Source: Kiloniella laminariae DSM 19542 | GTDB lineage: Bacteria > Pseudomonadota > Alphaproteobacteria > Kiloniellales > Kiloniellaceae | Reading direction: 5' to 3' | NCBI RefSeq assembly: GCF_000374005.1 | Contig: NZ_KB893141.1 | Coordinates: 266 to 52,416 of the forward strand | Length of the DNA stretch: 52,151 nucleotides | Shown: in pieces, positions 36,301-44,205 of the stretch | Position numbering within the stretch: position 1 is the stretch's first letter | Layout of the letters: every line of letters begins with the position of its first letter | Position numbers and translations under genes: made by a program | Notes under the pieces: generated by a model | The model's database searches: none | Told to the model about the DNA's origin: nothing | Seen by the model: the letters and a program-made list of their open reading frames with translations, nothing else

Positions 36301-36630
36301 TTGTATCAAGAGTTCTCTCAGGTTTCGTTGAAACGTTTGACAAATCGTCGACAGGGGCCTCGTCATGCGGCGTTGCCGGATACCAGAGTGTCCCTGACAG
36401 TTCTGGATACCTGTTATGATTGCGAGGTTCTTGATCTTTCATCCTGCGGTGCCCGCCTGAAGCTGGAAACCAAGATCCCTGTGGGCAGCGTTATTGAGCT
36501 GAGCCACGATCAGTGTGGTTCCCTCTACGGGACGGTAAAATGGAACTCCCGCCATGAAGTCGGGCTGGAGCTTAATCCTGGTGTGGCGCGGTTGTTGGTC
36601 CGTTATAGCACCCCCAAGAACCTTTTATAA
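36301..36630 (+). CDS. PilZ domain protein
   Basis: A 109-aa protein that is essentially one PilZ domain. The c-di-GMP motif RxxxR is present as RRQGPR (~16-21), followed by LDLSSCGARLKL (~44-55) with the D.S..G signature and by EVGLEL near the end. It should bind c-di-GMP and signal by contact. The start is a TTG with GAGGG ~8 nt upstream; there is no in-frame ATG before the domain. With the preceding response regulator it may link phosphorelay and c-di-GMP signalling. Confidence 0.82.
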   Translation: MYQEFSQVSLKRLTNRRQGPRHAALPDTRVSLTVLDTCYDCEVLDLSSCGARLKLETKIPVGSVIELSHDQCGSLYGTVKWNSRHEVGLELNPGVARLLVRYSTPKNLL

Positions 36631-36820
36631 CCTCTTCTTATTCCAGGTTATCATACCAGGCTTTCCCCGGAGAGTGCGTCCTTCCGACATTTCTGTTTGG
36701 TCTGGACTTAAGCAATATATCTTCATACTTTTGCAAGGGGATGCTGTCAGGCTGACGGTATAAGGCCCTGACTTTGTTATTGTGTTCTTTCCCTGACCAC
36801 GGGCACCTTCCGGAGGTTTC

Positions 36821-38098
36821 ATGTTCCGTACCCTTTCTTCGCTGGTTAGTCTTTTTCTGGCGACGGCCATCCTTGTCATGGGCAATGGTCTGTTTTCGAC
36901 CTTGATCGGGGTGCGGGCATCCGCTGAAGGCTTTGCCAACGAAACCACGGGCTGGGTCATGGCGGCCTATTTTTTTGGTATTATGAGCGGCGTTTTCCTC
37001 TGCCGGAAGATGGTTGCAAGTGTTGGGCATATCCGGACTTATGCAGCCCTTGCAGCGTTGATGTCGATATTGCCGCTGCTCCATGCCTATTTTGTCGACC
37101 CTCTTGCCTGGGCTTTGTTTCGCTGTCTGGCAGGGATAGCGATCTCGGGCCTGTTCATGGTTACGGAAAGCTGGATCAACGAACGTGCAGATAATGCCAT
37201 ACGAGGGCAAATCCTTGCTTTCTATATGATTACCTATTACGGCGGGTTGGCTGCCGGACAGTTTCTTCTCAATCTGGCTGCACCAACCGAGGTCTCGCTT
37301 TTTGTCCTGATTTCTGCTCTCTTTTCTCTGGCAATTGTTCCAGTTGCCCTGACCCGTTCCGAACAGCCAGCGCCTGTACCCAAAAAGTTGAGCTTTGGGT
37401 TGAAGGATCTTTATCGCCTTTCTCCTTTGGGGACGGTTGGAGCCGCTGCGGCGGGGATGACCAATGCCTCGTTTTATTCCATGGGGCCTATCTTTGCCGC
37501 GGAGATTGGCTTGGGAACCGAAGACATAGCCCTGTTTATGGGTGCTGCGATTATTGGCGGACTGATCCTGCAGTGGCCTTTTGGCCGGATGTCTGATCGC
37601 TTTGACCGACGTTATATGATCATGGGCGTTGCCAGCGGAATTTTTCTGGGCTGTATCGGGGTGATTTTTGGTTCCGGGCTGGGGGGGATTCTGGTTTTTG
37701 TCTCTGTCGCGATTTATGGTGGTGCTGCCTTTGCCCTCAATCCGATTACCGTCGCTCATGCCAATGATTTCCTTGAAAAGGATCAGCGGGTCAATGCAGC
37801 TGGCGGACTAATGATTGTTTACGGAATTGGTGCGATGTCGGGCCCGGTTATTGCCTCTTTCATGATGGGGAAATTCGGTTCTTCCGGACTGTTCCTGACC
37901 ACGGCAGCAGTCCAGGTTATTCTGGTTCTTTTTGCGCTCTATCGAACTTTCGTTCGGCAAACGATTGTACGGGCGCTTCGCGTCCCTCTGGTGCTCTTTT
38001 CCCCTGCCAGCTCAACCGTGATTACGGATATGGTGCAGGAAGAGCAGGAGAAGCTCAGGGAAAATCGTTCGTCGGACGGTTCGGAAGAGATTCGATAA
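36821..38098 (+). CDS. MFS permease, YcaD-like
   Basis: A 425-aa permease with about 12 hydrophobic helices. It resembles the YcaD subgroup: TESWINERADNAIRGQILAFYMITYYGGLAAGQFLL is diagnostic (residues ~115-150), with QWPFGRMSDRFDRR as the second-half motif A. The last ~35 residues are a polar cytosolic tail. Substrate is unknown. GGAGG 5 nt before the ATG is a strong ribosome site. It is convergent with the ABC permease gene, 9 bp apart. Confidence 0.9.
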   Translation: MFRTLSSLVSLFLATAILVMGNGLFSTLIGVRASAEGFANETTGWVMAAYFFGIMSGVFLCRKMVASVGHIRTYAALAALMSILPLLHAYFVDPLAWALFRCLAGIAISGLFMVTESWINERADNAIRGQILAFYMITYYGGLAAGQFLLNLAAPTEVSLFVLISALFSLAIVPVALTRSEQPAPVPKKLSFGLKDLYRLSPLGTVGAAAAGMTNASFYSMGPIFAAEIGLGTEDIALFMGAAIIGGLILQWPFGRMSDRFDRRYMIMGVASGIFLGCIGVIFGSGLGGILVFVSVAIYGGAAFALNPITVAHANDFLEKDQRVNAAGGLMIVYGIGAMSGPVIASFMMGKFGSSGLFLTTAAVQVILVLFALYRTFVRQTIVRALRVPLVLFSPASSTVITDMVQEEQEKLRENRSSDGSEEIR

Positions 38099-38107
38099 AC
38101 TCTGCCA

Positions 38108-38935
38108 CTAATTTTGAGGGGCAGCGCCTTGCGCCCCCTTTGAAGATGTCGCTTCACGGGGCGGATGGTTTTGTTTCTCCTCGCTGGCTTGCAGACGCTT
38201 TTCGACTTTGCGGATGGCATAGGCAACCAGAAGGATCAGCAACAGGTATTCGAGAATAAGAAAACTGTAGATCTCAAGGGGGCGGTATTCATTGACACTG
38301 AGTTCATTGGCCCGGCGGGTGAGGTCGCTGTAGCCAATTACGGAAACCAGGGACGACATTTTCAGCATATAGACAAACTGGTTTCCCAGGGGTGGGATGA
38401 TGCGTCTAATTGCCTGGGGCAGAATGATCAGACGCATCTTTTGAAAATAGCTCAGGCCCATACTGTCCGCGGCTTCGTGTTGTCCGATCTCGATTGACTG
38501 TATCCCTCCGCGAAATATCTCAGCCTGAAAGGCACTGTCGCAAAGGGCAAGGGCAACTATTCCGGCCATGATAACCGACATTTCCAGCCCCAAAATTACT
38601 GGTAATCCATAGTAAATCCAGAGCACCATGACCAGTACCGGGATCGAGCGGAAGATAGATACATATCCCAGATTAAAGGCTAGAAAGACTTTGTTGCGCG
38701 ATAGCCCCGGGAGGCTGATGGCGAGACCAATCAGCATGGACAGGAATATGGCGATAACCGAAATTTTTATGGTCCCCCATAACCCGCCAATAAGAAAAGA
38801 GATATTATCCCATCCCTGAGCTGTGCTGGGGTCAATAACGTGCCAGCCCCAAGTATAGCTTCCCTCACAGCCAGAAAGAAACAAGGGAAGAAAAAGGAAC
38901 AGCCAGATCCTGCGGAGAGAAGGGGAAAGGGTCAT
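38108..38935 (-). CDS. Amino-acid-type ABC permease with lipobox-like N-terminus
   Basis: A 275-aa permease of the HisM/GlnP family. The core has FLIGGLWGTIKISVIAIFLSMLIGL, RSIPVLVMVLWIYYG and the ATPase-contact (EAA) loop HEAADSMGLSYFQKMRLIILPQAIRRIIPPLGNQ (~153-186, shown in the protein). Before the first pore helix lie residues 1-40 with a signal-like stretch ending LFLSGCEGS, which has the form of a lipoprotein cleavage site (C23), then YTWGWHVIDPSTAQGW. No binding protein or ATPase gene is nearby, so it is an orphan or uses distant partners. Polar amino acids are the usual cargo. Confidence 0.9.
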   Translation of the reverse strand: MTLSPSLRRIWLFLFLPLFLSGCEGSYTWGWHVIDPSTAQGWDNISFLIGGLWGTIKISVIAIFLSMLIGLAISLPGLSRNKVFLAFNLGYVSIFRSIPVLVMVLWIYYGLPVILGLEMSVIMAGIVALALCDSAFQAEIFRGGIQSIEIGQHEAADSMGLSYFQKMRLIILPQAIRRIIPPLGNQFVYMLKMSSLVSVIGYSDLTRRANELSVNEYRPLEIYSFLILEYLLLILLVAYAIRKVEKRLQASEEKQNHPPREATSSKGAQGAAPQN

Positions 38936-39107
38936 GGGAACTTAAAGGTCTCGCCTGTTAGGATGAGCCGGCCTGAGGCATCTGCCGGGATAATGTTATG
39001 TTCTATATTGGTCCAAGATGGTGCAAGATCAATTTCTCTGTTATATTGCCTGGAAGGTGATTTGTTGAACGATTTTACTGTGCCTTTCAATCCCAGACAC
39101 ATTTCTG

Positions 39108-39135
39108 TGATCCAAAAGCCGGTTTGCAACGTATA
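39108..39135 (+). promoter_or_regulatory. Candidate ECF (RpoE-type) promoter of the anti-sigma gene
   Basis: TGATCC (39108-39113) and CGTATA (39130-39135) are separated by 16 bp. TGATC is the known -35 element of RpoE/ChrR-group sigma factors in alphaproteobacteria, and CGTA-like -10 boxes are common for ECF sigmas. It lies about 90 bp before the anti-sigma ATG. This suggests that the sigma factor at 39955 drives its own antagonist. Confidence 0.55.
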
Positions 39136-39224
39136 AAAAGTTAAGATTAAAACCAGCTTTGACCGGTAGAAAATGGCCAGGAAGCAAGCCGTAACACAAA
39201 CCGGGATAACAAGGGAATAAACTC

Positions 39225-39911
39225 ATGACAGGCATCATCTCCGGATCTGCCACACAAGAAGATGTGGTGGCGGTAGAAGTTCCTCGGTTACATCCTTCCG
39301 GTGAAAACCTGATTGACTATGTCTCGGGTAGTATTGAGTCCGGGCTGGCCCTTTTTATATCAAGCCACTTGTCTCTCTGTTCTGAGTGCCGGGAAGAGAT
39401 TGTCCGTCTTCAGGCTCTTGGCGGTGCCCTGTTGGAAAGATTGCCCGTGACTGATCTTCCTGACGGGATGGAAGAACGTATGATGGCCTTGCTGGATTCA
39501 GAAAAGGTTTCTGCCGAGATTACGCCTTTCCCAAGAGGACGTTCTGGTGGGAAAGAGTTGCTTCCGGCACCTGTGTATCAGGTTTTGTCAGGCAATCTTG
39601 ATGATCTTGACTGGAATGTCAATGAAAGCGAAGGGCGCTCAACAGTAGCTTTACCCCTGAAATCGGCCCGTATTTTTTTGCTGAAAGTTGATTCTGGCAA
39701 AGCTGCCTTTTCAGGAAAAATGGCACGGCAGACAGGGCTGGTTCTTATTTTGAGCGGCGCGCTTGAAAGTGAACAAGAACAACTGTGCGCAGGTGACATT
39801 CGGGCTCTCGCTGATATAGGCGAAGAGTTTTATGCCGGAACTTCATCTGCACTGGCTTATTGCCTGGTTTTATTAGGGCAGGAAGACATCTGTCCGGAAA
39901 ATATAGGCTGA
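39225..39911 (+). CDS. ChrR-like anti-sigma factor with degenerate cupin
   Basis: A 228-aa protein aligning with ChrR over its length. The sigma-binding zinc domain is intact: H23, and H48-L-S-L-C52-S-E-C55 match the HX25HX3CX2C arrangement. The C-terminal cupin fold is recognisable (residues ~112-218: LDDLDWNV, ARIFLLKVDSGKA, LVLILSGAL, AGDIRALAD). However, where ChrR has the metal ligands HGHRGLE, this protein has GKMARQT (164-170), and the later His is also absent. It should hold the ECF sigma factor inactive, but not sense through a zinc cupin. It is encoded tail-to-tail with the sigma gene, 43 bp apart. Confidence 0.85.
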   Translation: MTGIISGSATQEDVVAVEVPRLHPSGENLIDYVSGSIESGLALFISSHLSLCSECREEIVRLQALGGALLERLPVTDLPDGMEERMMALLDSEKVSAEITPFPRGRSGGKELLPAPVYQVLSGNLDDLDWNVNESEGRSTVALPLKSARIFLLKVDSGKAAFSGKMARQTGLVLILSGALESEQEQLCAGDIRALADIGEEFYAGTSSALAYCLVLLGQEDICPENIG

Positions 39912-39936
39912 CAAGTCAAGCTGATGAATGTGTCAG
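39908..39936. terminator. Weak hairpin between convergent anti-sigma and sigma genes
   Basis: CTGACA (39908-39913, overlapping the anti-sigma stop) can pair with TGTCAG (39931-39936); ATATTTGTATGTT follows. The stem is short, so it is at best a weak two-way terminator. Confidence 0.3.
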
Positions 39937-39954
39937 ATATTTGTATGTTATCCC

Positions 39955-40542
39955 TTATCCCTTAAACTGGAAAAGACTGTGCCCCAAAGTGCGGCGCAGT
40001 TTGTTGATGGCCAGCCTTAAGCGCGACTTTACCGTTCCAAGAGGCAAGTTCTCCAGCAGGGCAATTTCTTTATGGGTCAAGTCATCATAAAAAGCGAGCT
40101 GGAGCAGTCGGGATTGGTCTTCCGGAAGACTCTCGATGGACTCACGCAACAGGGCTTCAACTTCCTGATGTTCAATCTCCTGATCCTGACCAGGAGCGAG
40201 GTCTACCTGGTTTTCTATTTGGTTTTGATCGAAAGAGGCAAGTTTCTGTCGACGGAAACGGTCTATCCGGCGGTTTCGTGCGATGGCGAAAACCCAGCTT
40301 GAGACATAGCTTTTATCGGGATTGTAGCTTCCGGCCTGTTGCCAGAGACTGAACATAACATCCTGAACCAGACCTTCGGTGTTTTCTTCATCCGTGCCGA
40401 GTTTGCGCATATAGGAAATGAGACGGGGGGCAAAATGCCTGAAGAGTCTGGCAAAAGCATCCCGATCTCTGGATCGGGCTACCAGAGCCATTAATTCGGC
40501 CTGTTCAGTGGCGCTCAGGCTATCTTGGTCTTCCATTGCCAA
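39955..40542 (-). CDS. rpoE: ECF sigma factor, RpoE/ECF11-like
   Basis: A 195-aa sigma-70-family factor. Region 2 is at ~20-95 (DAFARLFRHFAPRLISYMRKLG, then LVQDVMFSLWQQAGSYNPDK and SSWVFAIARNRRIDRFRRQK); region 4 at ~130-190 (SLPEDQSRLLQLAFYDDLTHKEIALLENLPLGTVKSRLRLAINKLRRTL). These match the singlet-oxygen-type RpoE of alphaproteobacteria. GAGGGAG 9 nt upstream supports a TTG start at 40542; the ATG at 40536 is the alternative. The gene is convergent with its presumed anti-sigma gene instead of sharing an operon with it. Confidence 0.9.
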   Translation of the reverse strand: MAMEDQDSLSATEQAELMALVARSRDRDAFARLFRHFAPRLISYMRKLGTDEENTEGLVQDVMFSLWQQAGSYNPDKSYVSSWVFAIARNRRIDRFRRQKLASFDQNQIENQVDLAPGQDQEIEHQEVEALLRESIESLPEDQSRLLQLAFYDDLTHKEIALLENLPLGTVKSRLRLAINKLRRTLGHSLFQFKG

Positions 40543-40911
40543 CGCATTTAACTCCCTCAGCGTGGTCTAAATTCACTCTACACCAAATTTCACCGGGATG
40601 TCTGCTTCAACTCATTACTGCGGAATTTTTGATAACCGGCTCTTGAATTCAATGTATGAATGGAAAAGAGCAATTTTAAGGTTATTCTGTGACTGTCATC
40701 CAGATTTTCTGGATATTCCGCGCGATAATCCCTCCATAGTTGTCTGGTGAACTTATCATCCGGCTGTCGAAACCTGTCTCTTAATTTGGACAGGATTACC
40801 TTTGTTTACAAGCTTGGTATTTTTACGAATGTTGTTTTTAGATCATAAGCCCCAATATAAATACAGTTCGTTAATTTCTTTTGAAAGACGTGGTTCCTTT
40901 TCGTTTGGGAG
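40543..40911. other. Divergent gap with a 17-bp dyad
   Basis: No gene in 369 bp between the sigma gene and the DUF4126 gene. ATCCAGA (40698-40704) and TCTGGAT (40708-40714) make a perfect dyad around TTT, about 155 bp from the sigma start and 200 bp from the other. I could not find a TGATC-type -35 element facing the sigma gene. Confidence 0.45.
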
Positions 40912-41637
40912 ATGATCTTGTCGTTGTTCGAGGTCCTGATTTTGTCTTCAGCCCTTGCCTGGGCCAGTGGTATAAATCTGTATGCTACCGTGGCGTTCTT
41001 GGGAATTCTTGGGGCCAGCGGACAGGTGGATTTGCCCGCGAACCTTGCATTTGTGCAGCATCCCGCTGTGATCATGATTGCTGTTTTTCTCTATTTCATT
41101 GAATTTATTGTCGATAAAATACCGACCCTCGATTCCGTCTGGGATGCCGTGCACACCTTCATTCGTATCCCCGCAGGAGCCTTTCTTGCCGCAGGGTTAT
41201 TGGAGAGTGCAGGCGGGGAAACCCAGGCCTTGGCCTTCCTCTTGGGAGGAGGGCTTGCTGCTGTCAGCCATCTGGTCAAAAGTGGCAGCCGGGCAGTACT
41301 TAATACTTCTCCTGAGCCTGTGACCAACATTATGGCGTCTGTTGCTGAAGATATCATGGTGATTGGCGGTCTGATCATGGCCTTTATGTCCCCGTCGATT
41401 TTTGCTGCTTTTCTGGCTCTGTTCCTGTTGTTGGCAATCTGGTTGATTCCGAAAGTCTATCGTGGCCTGCGCGGGCTGTTCCGTTTTATGTCAGGACAGT
41501 CCGGGAAAAACAGCACAAACCCCGGAGTTGGCAGAGCAGACTGGTCATTCGGGAAGAAGACCGATCTCAAAAGCGGGGAACTGTTCCTCAGGCTTTCTGG
41601 AAAGCCGGGGAAAGATGATAACACTCCTCTGGAATGA
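40912..41637 (+). CDS. DUF4126 membrane protein
   Basis: A 241-aa protein of the DUF4126 family with about five hydrophobic helices. Family blocks are SALAWASGINLYATVAFLGILG (~12-33), DKIPTLDSVWDAVHTFIRIPAGAFLAAG (~68-95, shown in the protein) and SRAVLNTSPEPVTNIMASVAED. A polar tail of ~60 residues follows the last helix. The function is unknown. The ATG at 40912 has GGGAG only a base or two upstream; a TTG two codons later is better spaced. Confidence 0.85.
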   Translation: MILSLFEVLILSSALAWASGINLYATVAFLGILGASGQVDLPANLAFVQHPAVIMIAVFLYFIEFIVDKIPTLDSVWDAVHTFIRIPAGAFLAAGLLESAGGETQALAFLLGGGLAAVSHLVKSGSRAVLNTSPEPVTNIMASVAEDIMVIGGLIMAFMSPSIFAAFLALFLLLAIWLIPKVYRGLRGLFRFMSGQSGKNSTNPGVGRADWSFGKKTDLKSGELFLRLSGKPGKDDNTPLE

Positions 41638-41810
41638 AGGGCCTCTCAAGGCAGTTTGTTTTCTTATTGAACAGCCGTTTAGCAATTTGTATGATTCTTG
41701 TCGGATAAGGTATTATTTTTTAGTCTCCCTCGTGGTTTTCTTTCAGACTGAACATGCCGTAATTTCAAAGTGCGTGGCGAGGCACAGTCCTGAGTGACGG
41801 GGAATAATCA

Positions 41811-42995
41811 ATGGATATGAAATTTAGCGCCGAAGCAGAGGCTTTTCGTGACGAAGTAGGTAATTTTGTTGCGGATAATCTGCCCGACGACATTCGTCAT
41901 AAAGTCGCCCAGGAAGAAATGATCCTGCCCCGTGAGATGATGGTGCGCTGGCACAAAATTCTGGGGCAAAAGGGCTGGAGCTGTCCATCCTGGCCGAAAA
42001 CCCATGGTGGTGCAGGCTGGAGCGATGAACAGCATTACCTGTTCGAGCGGGAAATTGCCCTCTCTGACGCTCCCCGTCCCATCCCTTACGGCGTTGTCAT
42101 GCTGGCGCCCTGTCTGCTGGAATTTGGCACGCAGGCACAGCAGGAAAAGTTTCTGCCGGGCATACTTTCCGGGGATGAACTCTGGTGTCAGGGTTTTTCC
42201 GAGCCGAATGCCGGGTCGGATCTGGCCTCGCTCCAATGCCGGGCGGTAGCCGAAGGGGACAGCTATATCATCAACGGTTCGAAGACCTGGACCAGTGAAG
42301 CCCATATTGCCGACGGAATGTTTGGTCTGTTTCGCACCGACAGTTCCGGGCGGAAACAACAGGGGATCACCTTTTTGATGATCGATATGAAAACGCCGGG
42401 AATTTCAGTGACGCCCCTGATGACCTTTGAAGGGACGCACGAGGTCAACCAGGTGTTTTTCGATAATGTGCGCGTGCCCTTTGCCAACCGGATCGGTGAA
42501 GAAAATCAGGGTTGGTCCATTGCCAAGTATCTGCTGGGGCTGGAACGCTTTGGCACAGCAGAGGTCGGTCGTTCCCTTGCCAGTCTGGCACGTTTGAAGA
42601 AACTGGCAGCTGCCCTTGCTGTCGATGAAGGACGTTTGAGTGACGACCCGGATTTCATGTCCGAAGTTGCCAGAGCCGAGATTGCCCTGCGCGCGCTGGA
42701 AGTGACCGAGCAACGCTTTCTCTTTGGTCCGGGCGGATCAGATGCGATGGGGGCCGAAGCTTCCATGCTGAAAATTCGCGGTACCGAAATCCAGCAGGAT
42801 ATTCTTGAACTGACCCATCAGGCATTGGGCTATGCCGGACAGAGAGGGCAGGATAGCAGACCTGTCCTGCAAATTGCAGGGATAACCTCGGGAAAAGCCG
42901 CCATGGCTCACTTCAATTTTCGCAAGACCTCGATCTATGCCGGGTCCAACGAGATCCAGAAAACCATCATCGCCAAAGCAGTATTGGGGCTCTAG
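41811..42995 (+). CDS. Acyl-CoA dehydrogenase, PimC-like
   Basis: A 394-aa FAD acyl-CoA dehydrogenase. Motifs: CQGFSEPNAGSDLASLQ for FAD and substrate contact, GSKTWTSEAHIAD in the middle beta domain, and FRKTSIYAGSNEIQKTIIAKAVLGL at the C-terminus. The sequence resembles the large subunit of pimeloyl-CoA dehydrogenase. The next gene, 2 bp downstream, is PimD-like, so they probably form a heteromeric enzyme. It is the first gene of a four-gene fatty- or dicarboxylic-acyl-CoA oxidation operon. Confidence 0.9.
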   Translation: MDMKFSAEAEAFRDEVGNFVADNLPDDIRHKVAQEEMILPREMMVRWHKILGQKGWSCPSWPKTHGGAGWSDEQHYLFEREIALSDAPRPIPYGVVMLAPCLLEFGTQAQQEKFLPGILSGDELWCQGFSEPNAGSDLASLQCRAVAEGDSYIINGSKTWTSEAHIADGMFGLFRTDSSGRKQQGITFLMIDMKTPGISVTPLMTFEGTHEVNQVFFDNVRVPFANRIGEENQGWSIAKYLLGLERFGTAEVGRSLASLARLKKLAAALAVDEGRLSDDPDFMSEVARAEIALRALEVTEQRFLFGPGGSDAMGAEASMLKIRGTEIQQDILELTHQALGYAGQRGQDSRPVLQIAGITSGKAAMAHFNFRKTSIYAGSNEIQKTIIAKAVLGL

Positions 42996-42997
42996 TC

Positions 42998-44179
42998 ATG
43001 GACTTTACCTTTACCGAAGAACAGCAACTGTTCCGCAATTCCACCCGGCGCTTTCTCGATGAACAGTATGCCTTTGAAAAACGGGCCGGGATTCTTGAGC
43101 AACCGCACGGCTATCAGGAAAGTCACTGGCAGAACTTTGCCGAGCTGGGCTGGCTGGCCATGCCTTTTGCCGAGCAATACGACGGGCTGGGCGGAAGCCC
43201 GATCGAGACTATGATCCTGATGGAGGAAATGGGCCGTAGTTTGCTGACCAGCCCCTATCTGGCGACGGTGGTGCTGGGTGGCGAGATTGTTGCTGCCGCG
43301 GGCAGCGAAGAGCAAAAGTCAGCGCTTTTGCCCCAGGTCGGGGCCGGAGAGCTTAAACTGGCTTTGGCCTTTGCCGAACAGGGGGGAGGCTATGACCTGA
43401 CCCAGATCCGGCTGCGGGCAACTAAGAATGAAACCGGCTATCTGCTCGAGGGGAGCAAAACGACGGTGTTCCATGCGGGTGTGGCAGACAAGATCATTGT
43501 CGCGGCCAGAAACGCGGGTCGGGCGGGGGAGCGCGAAGGTGTCAGTCTGTTCCTGCTTGACCCCGATGCCGCAGGACTACAGGCCCGTTCTTACCGCACC
43601 CAGGATGGAGGTTCTGCCAGTGATCTGGAGTTTAAAGCGGTGCAGGTGCCCGAAGAAGCCCTTCTGGGGCAGGAAGGGCAGGGCTTTGTGCCGCTGCAGT
43701 GGGTTATTGCCAAGGCGGCTGTCGCACTTTGTGCTGAGGCTGTCGGCACCATGTGGGCGATTTCTGAACAGTCCGGGGACTTCTTGCGGACAAGAGAACA
43801 GTTCGGGCAGAAGCTCGGGTCTTTTCAGGCGCTGCAACACCGTCTGGTCGATGTCTATATGAAATGCCAGCTCAGCCAGTCCCTGGTCTATGATGCTGTC
43901 TGTGGGTTGGACCAAGAGGCGGATCAACAGGGCGGTAAACCTTTTGGGCCAGAGCTGATGCGTAAAATCTGCGCCGCGAAATATCAGGTTGGGTTGGACG
44001 CAAGATCTGTTGGGCAGGAAGGTATCCAGTTCCATGGCGCGATGGGCATGATGACCGAACTGCCGATCGGTCACTATTATAAACGGATTACCGCGATTAA
44101 CAGTACCTTTGGCGATCCGCGCTTTCATTTGCGGCGTTATCGTGAATTGATGAGACAAGATCAGGATAAAGCAGCCTGA
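42998..44179 (+). CDS. Acyl-CoA dehydrogenase, PimD-like
   Basis: A 393-aa acyl-CoA dehydrogenase. It resembles the small subunit of pimeloyl-CoA dehydrogenase: MDFTFTEEQQLFRNSTRRFLDEQY, FEKRAGILEQPHGY, GLGGSPIETMILMEEMGRSLLTSPYLATVVLG (residues ~64-95). The usual SEPxAGSD motif is replaced by AFAEQGGGYDL, and the C-terminal SNE motif by NSTFGDPRFH, as in the non-catalytic partner subunits of such heteromers. Its start lies 2 bp after the PimC-like stop, so the two should be made in equal amounts. Confidence 0.88.
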   Translation: MDFTFTEEQQLFRNSTRRFLDEQYAFEKRAGILEQPHGYQESHWQNFAELGWLAMPFAEQYDGLGGSPIETMILMEEMGRSLLTSPYLATVVLGGEIVAAAGSEEQKSALLPQVGAGELKLALAFAEQGGGYDLTQIRLRATKNETGYLLEGSKTTVFHAGVADKIIVAARNAGRAGEREGVSLFLLDPDAAGLQARSYRTQDGGSASDLEFKAVQVPEEALLGQEGQGFVPLQWVIAKAAVALCAEAVGTMWAISEQSGDFLRTREQFGQKLGSFQALQHRLVDVYMKCQLSQSLVYDAVCGLDQEADQQGGKPFGPELMRKICAAKYQVGLDARSVGQEGIQFHGAMGMMTELPIGHYYKRITAINSTFGDPRFHLRRYRELMRQDQDKAA

Positions 44180-44205
44180 TAACAGAACGGGACAGGGAAA
44201 GAGTA

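Noticed and set aside
36638-37759. Long open frame (373 codons) on the minus strand
   Set aside because: It lies antisense to the MFS permease gene, is rich in His, Arg, Gln and Lys without any family motif, and mirrors the permease codons.
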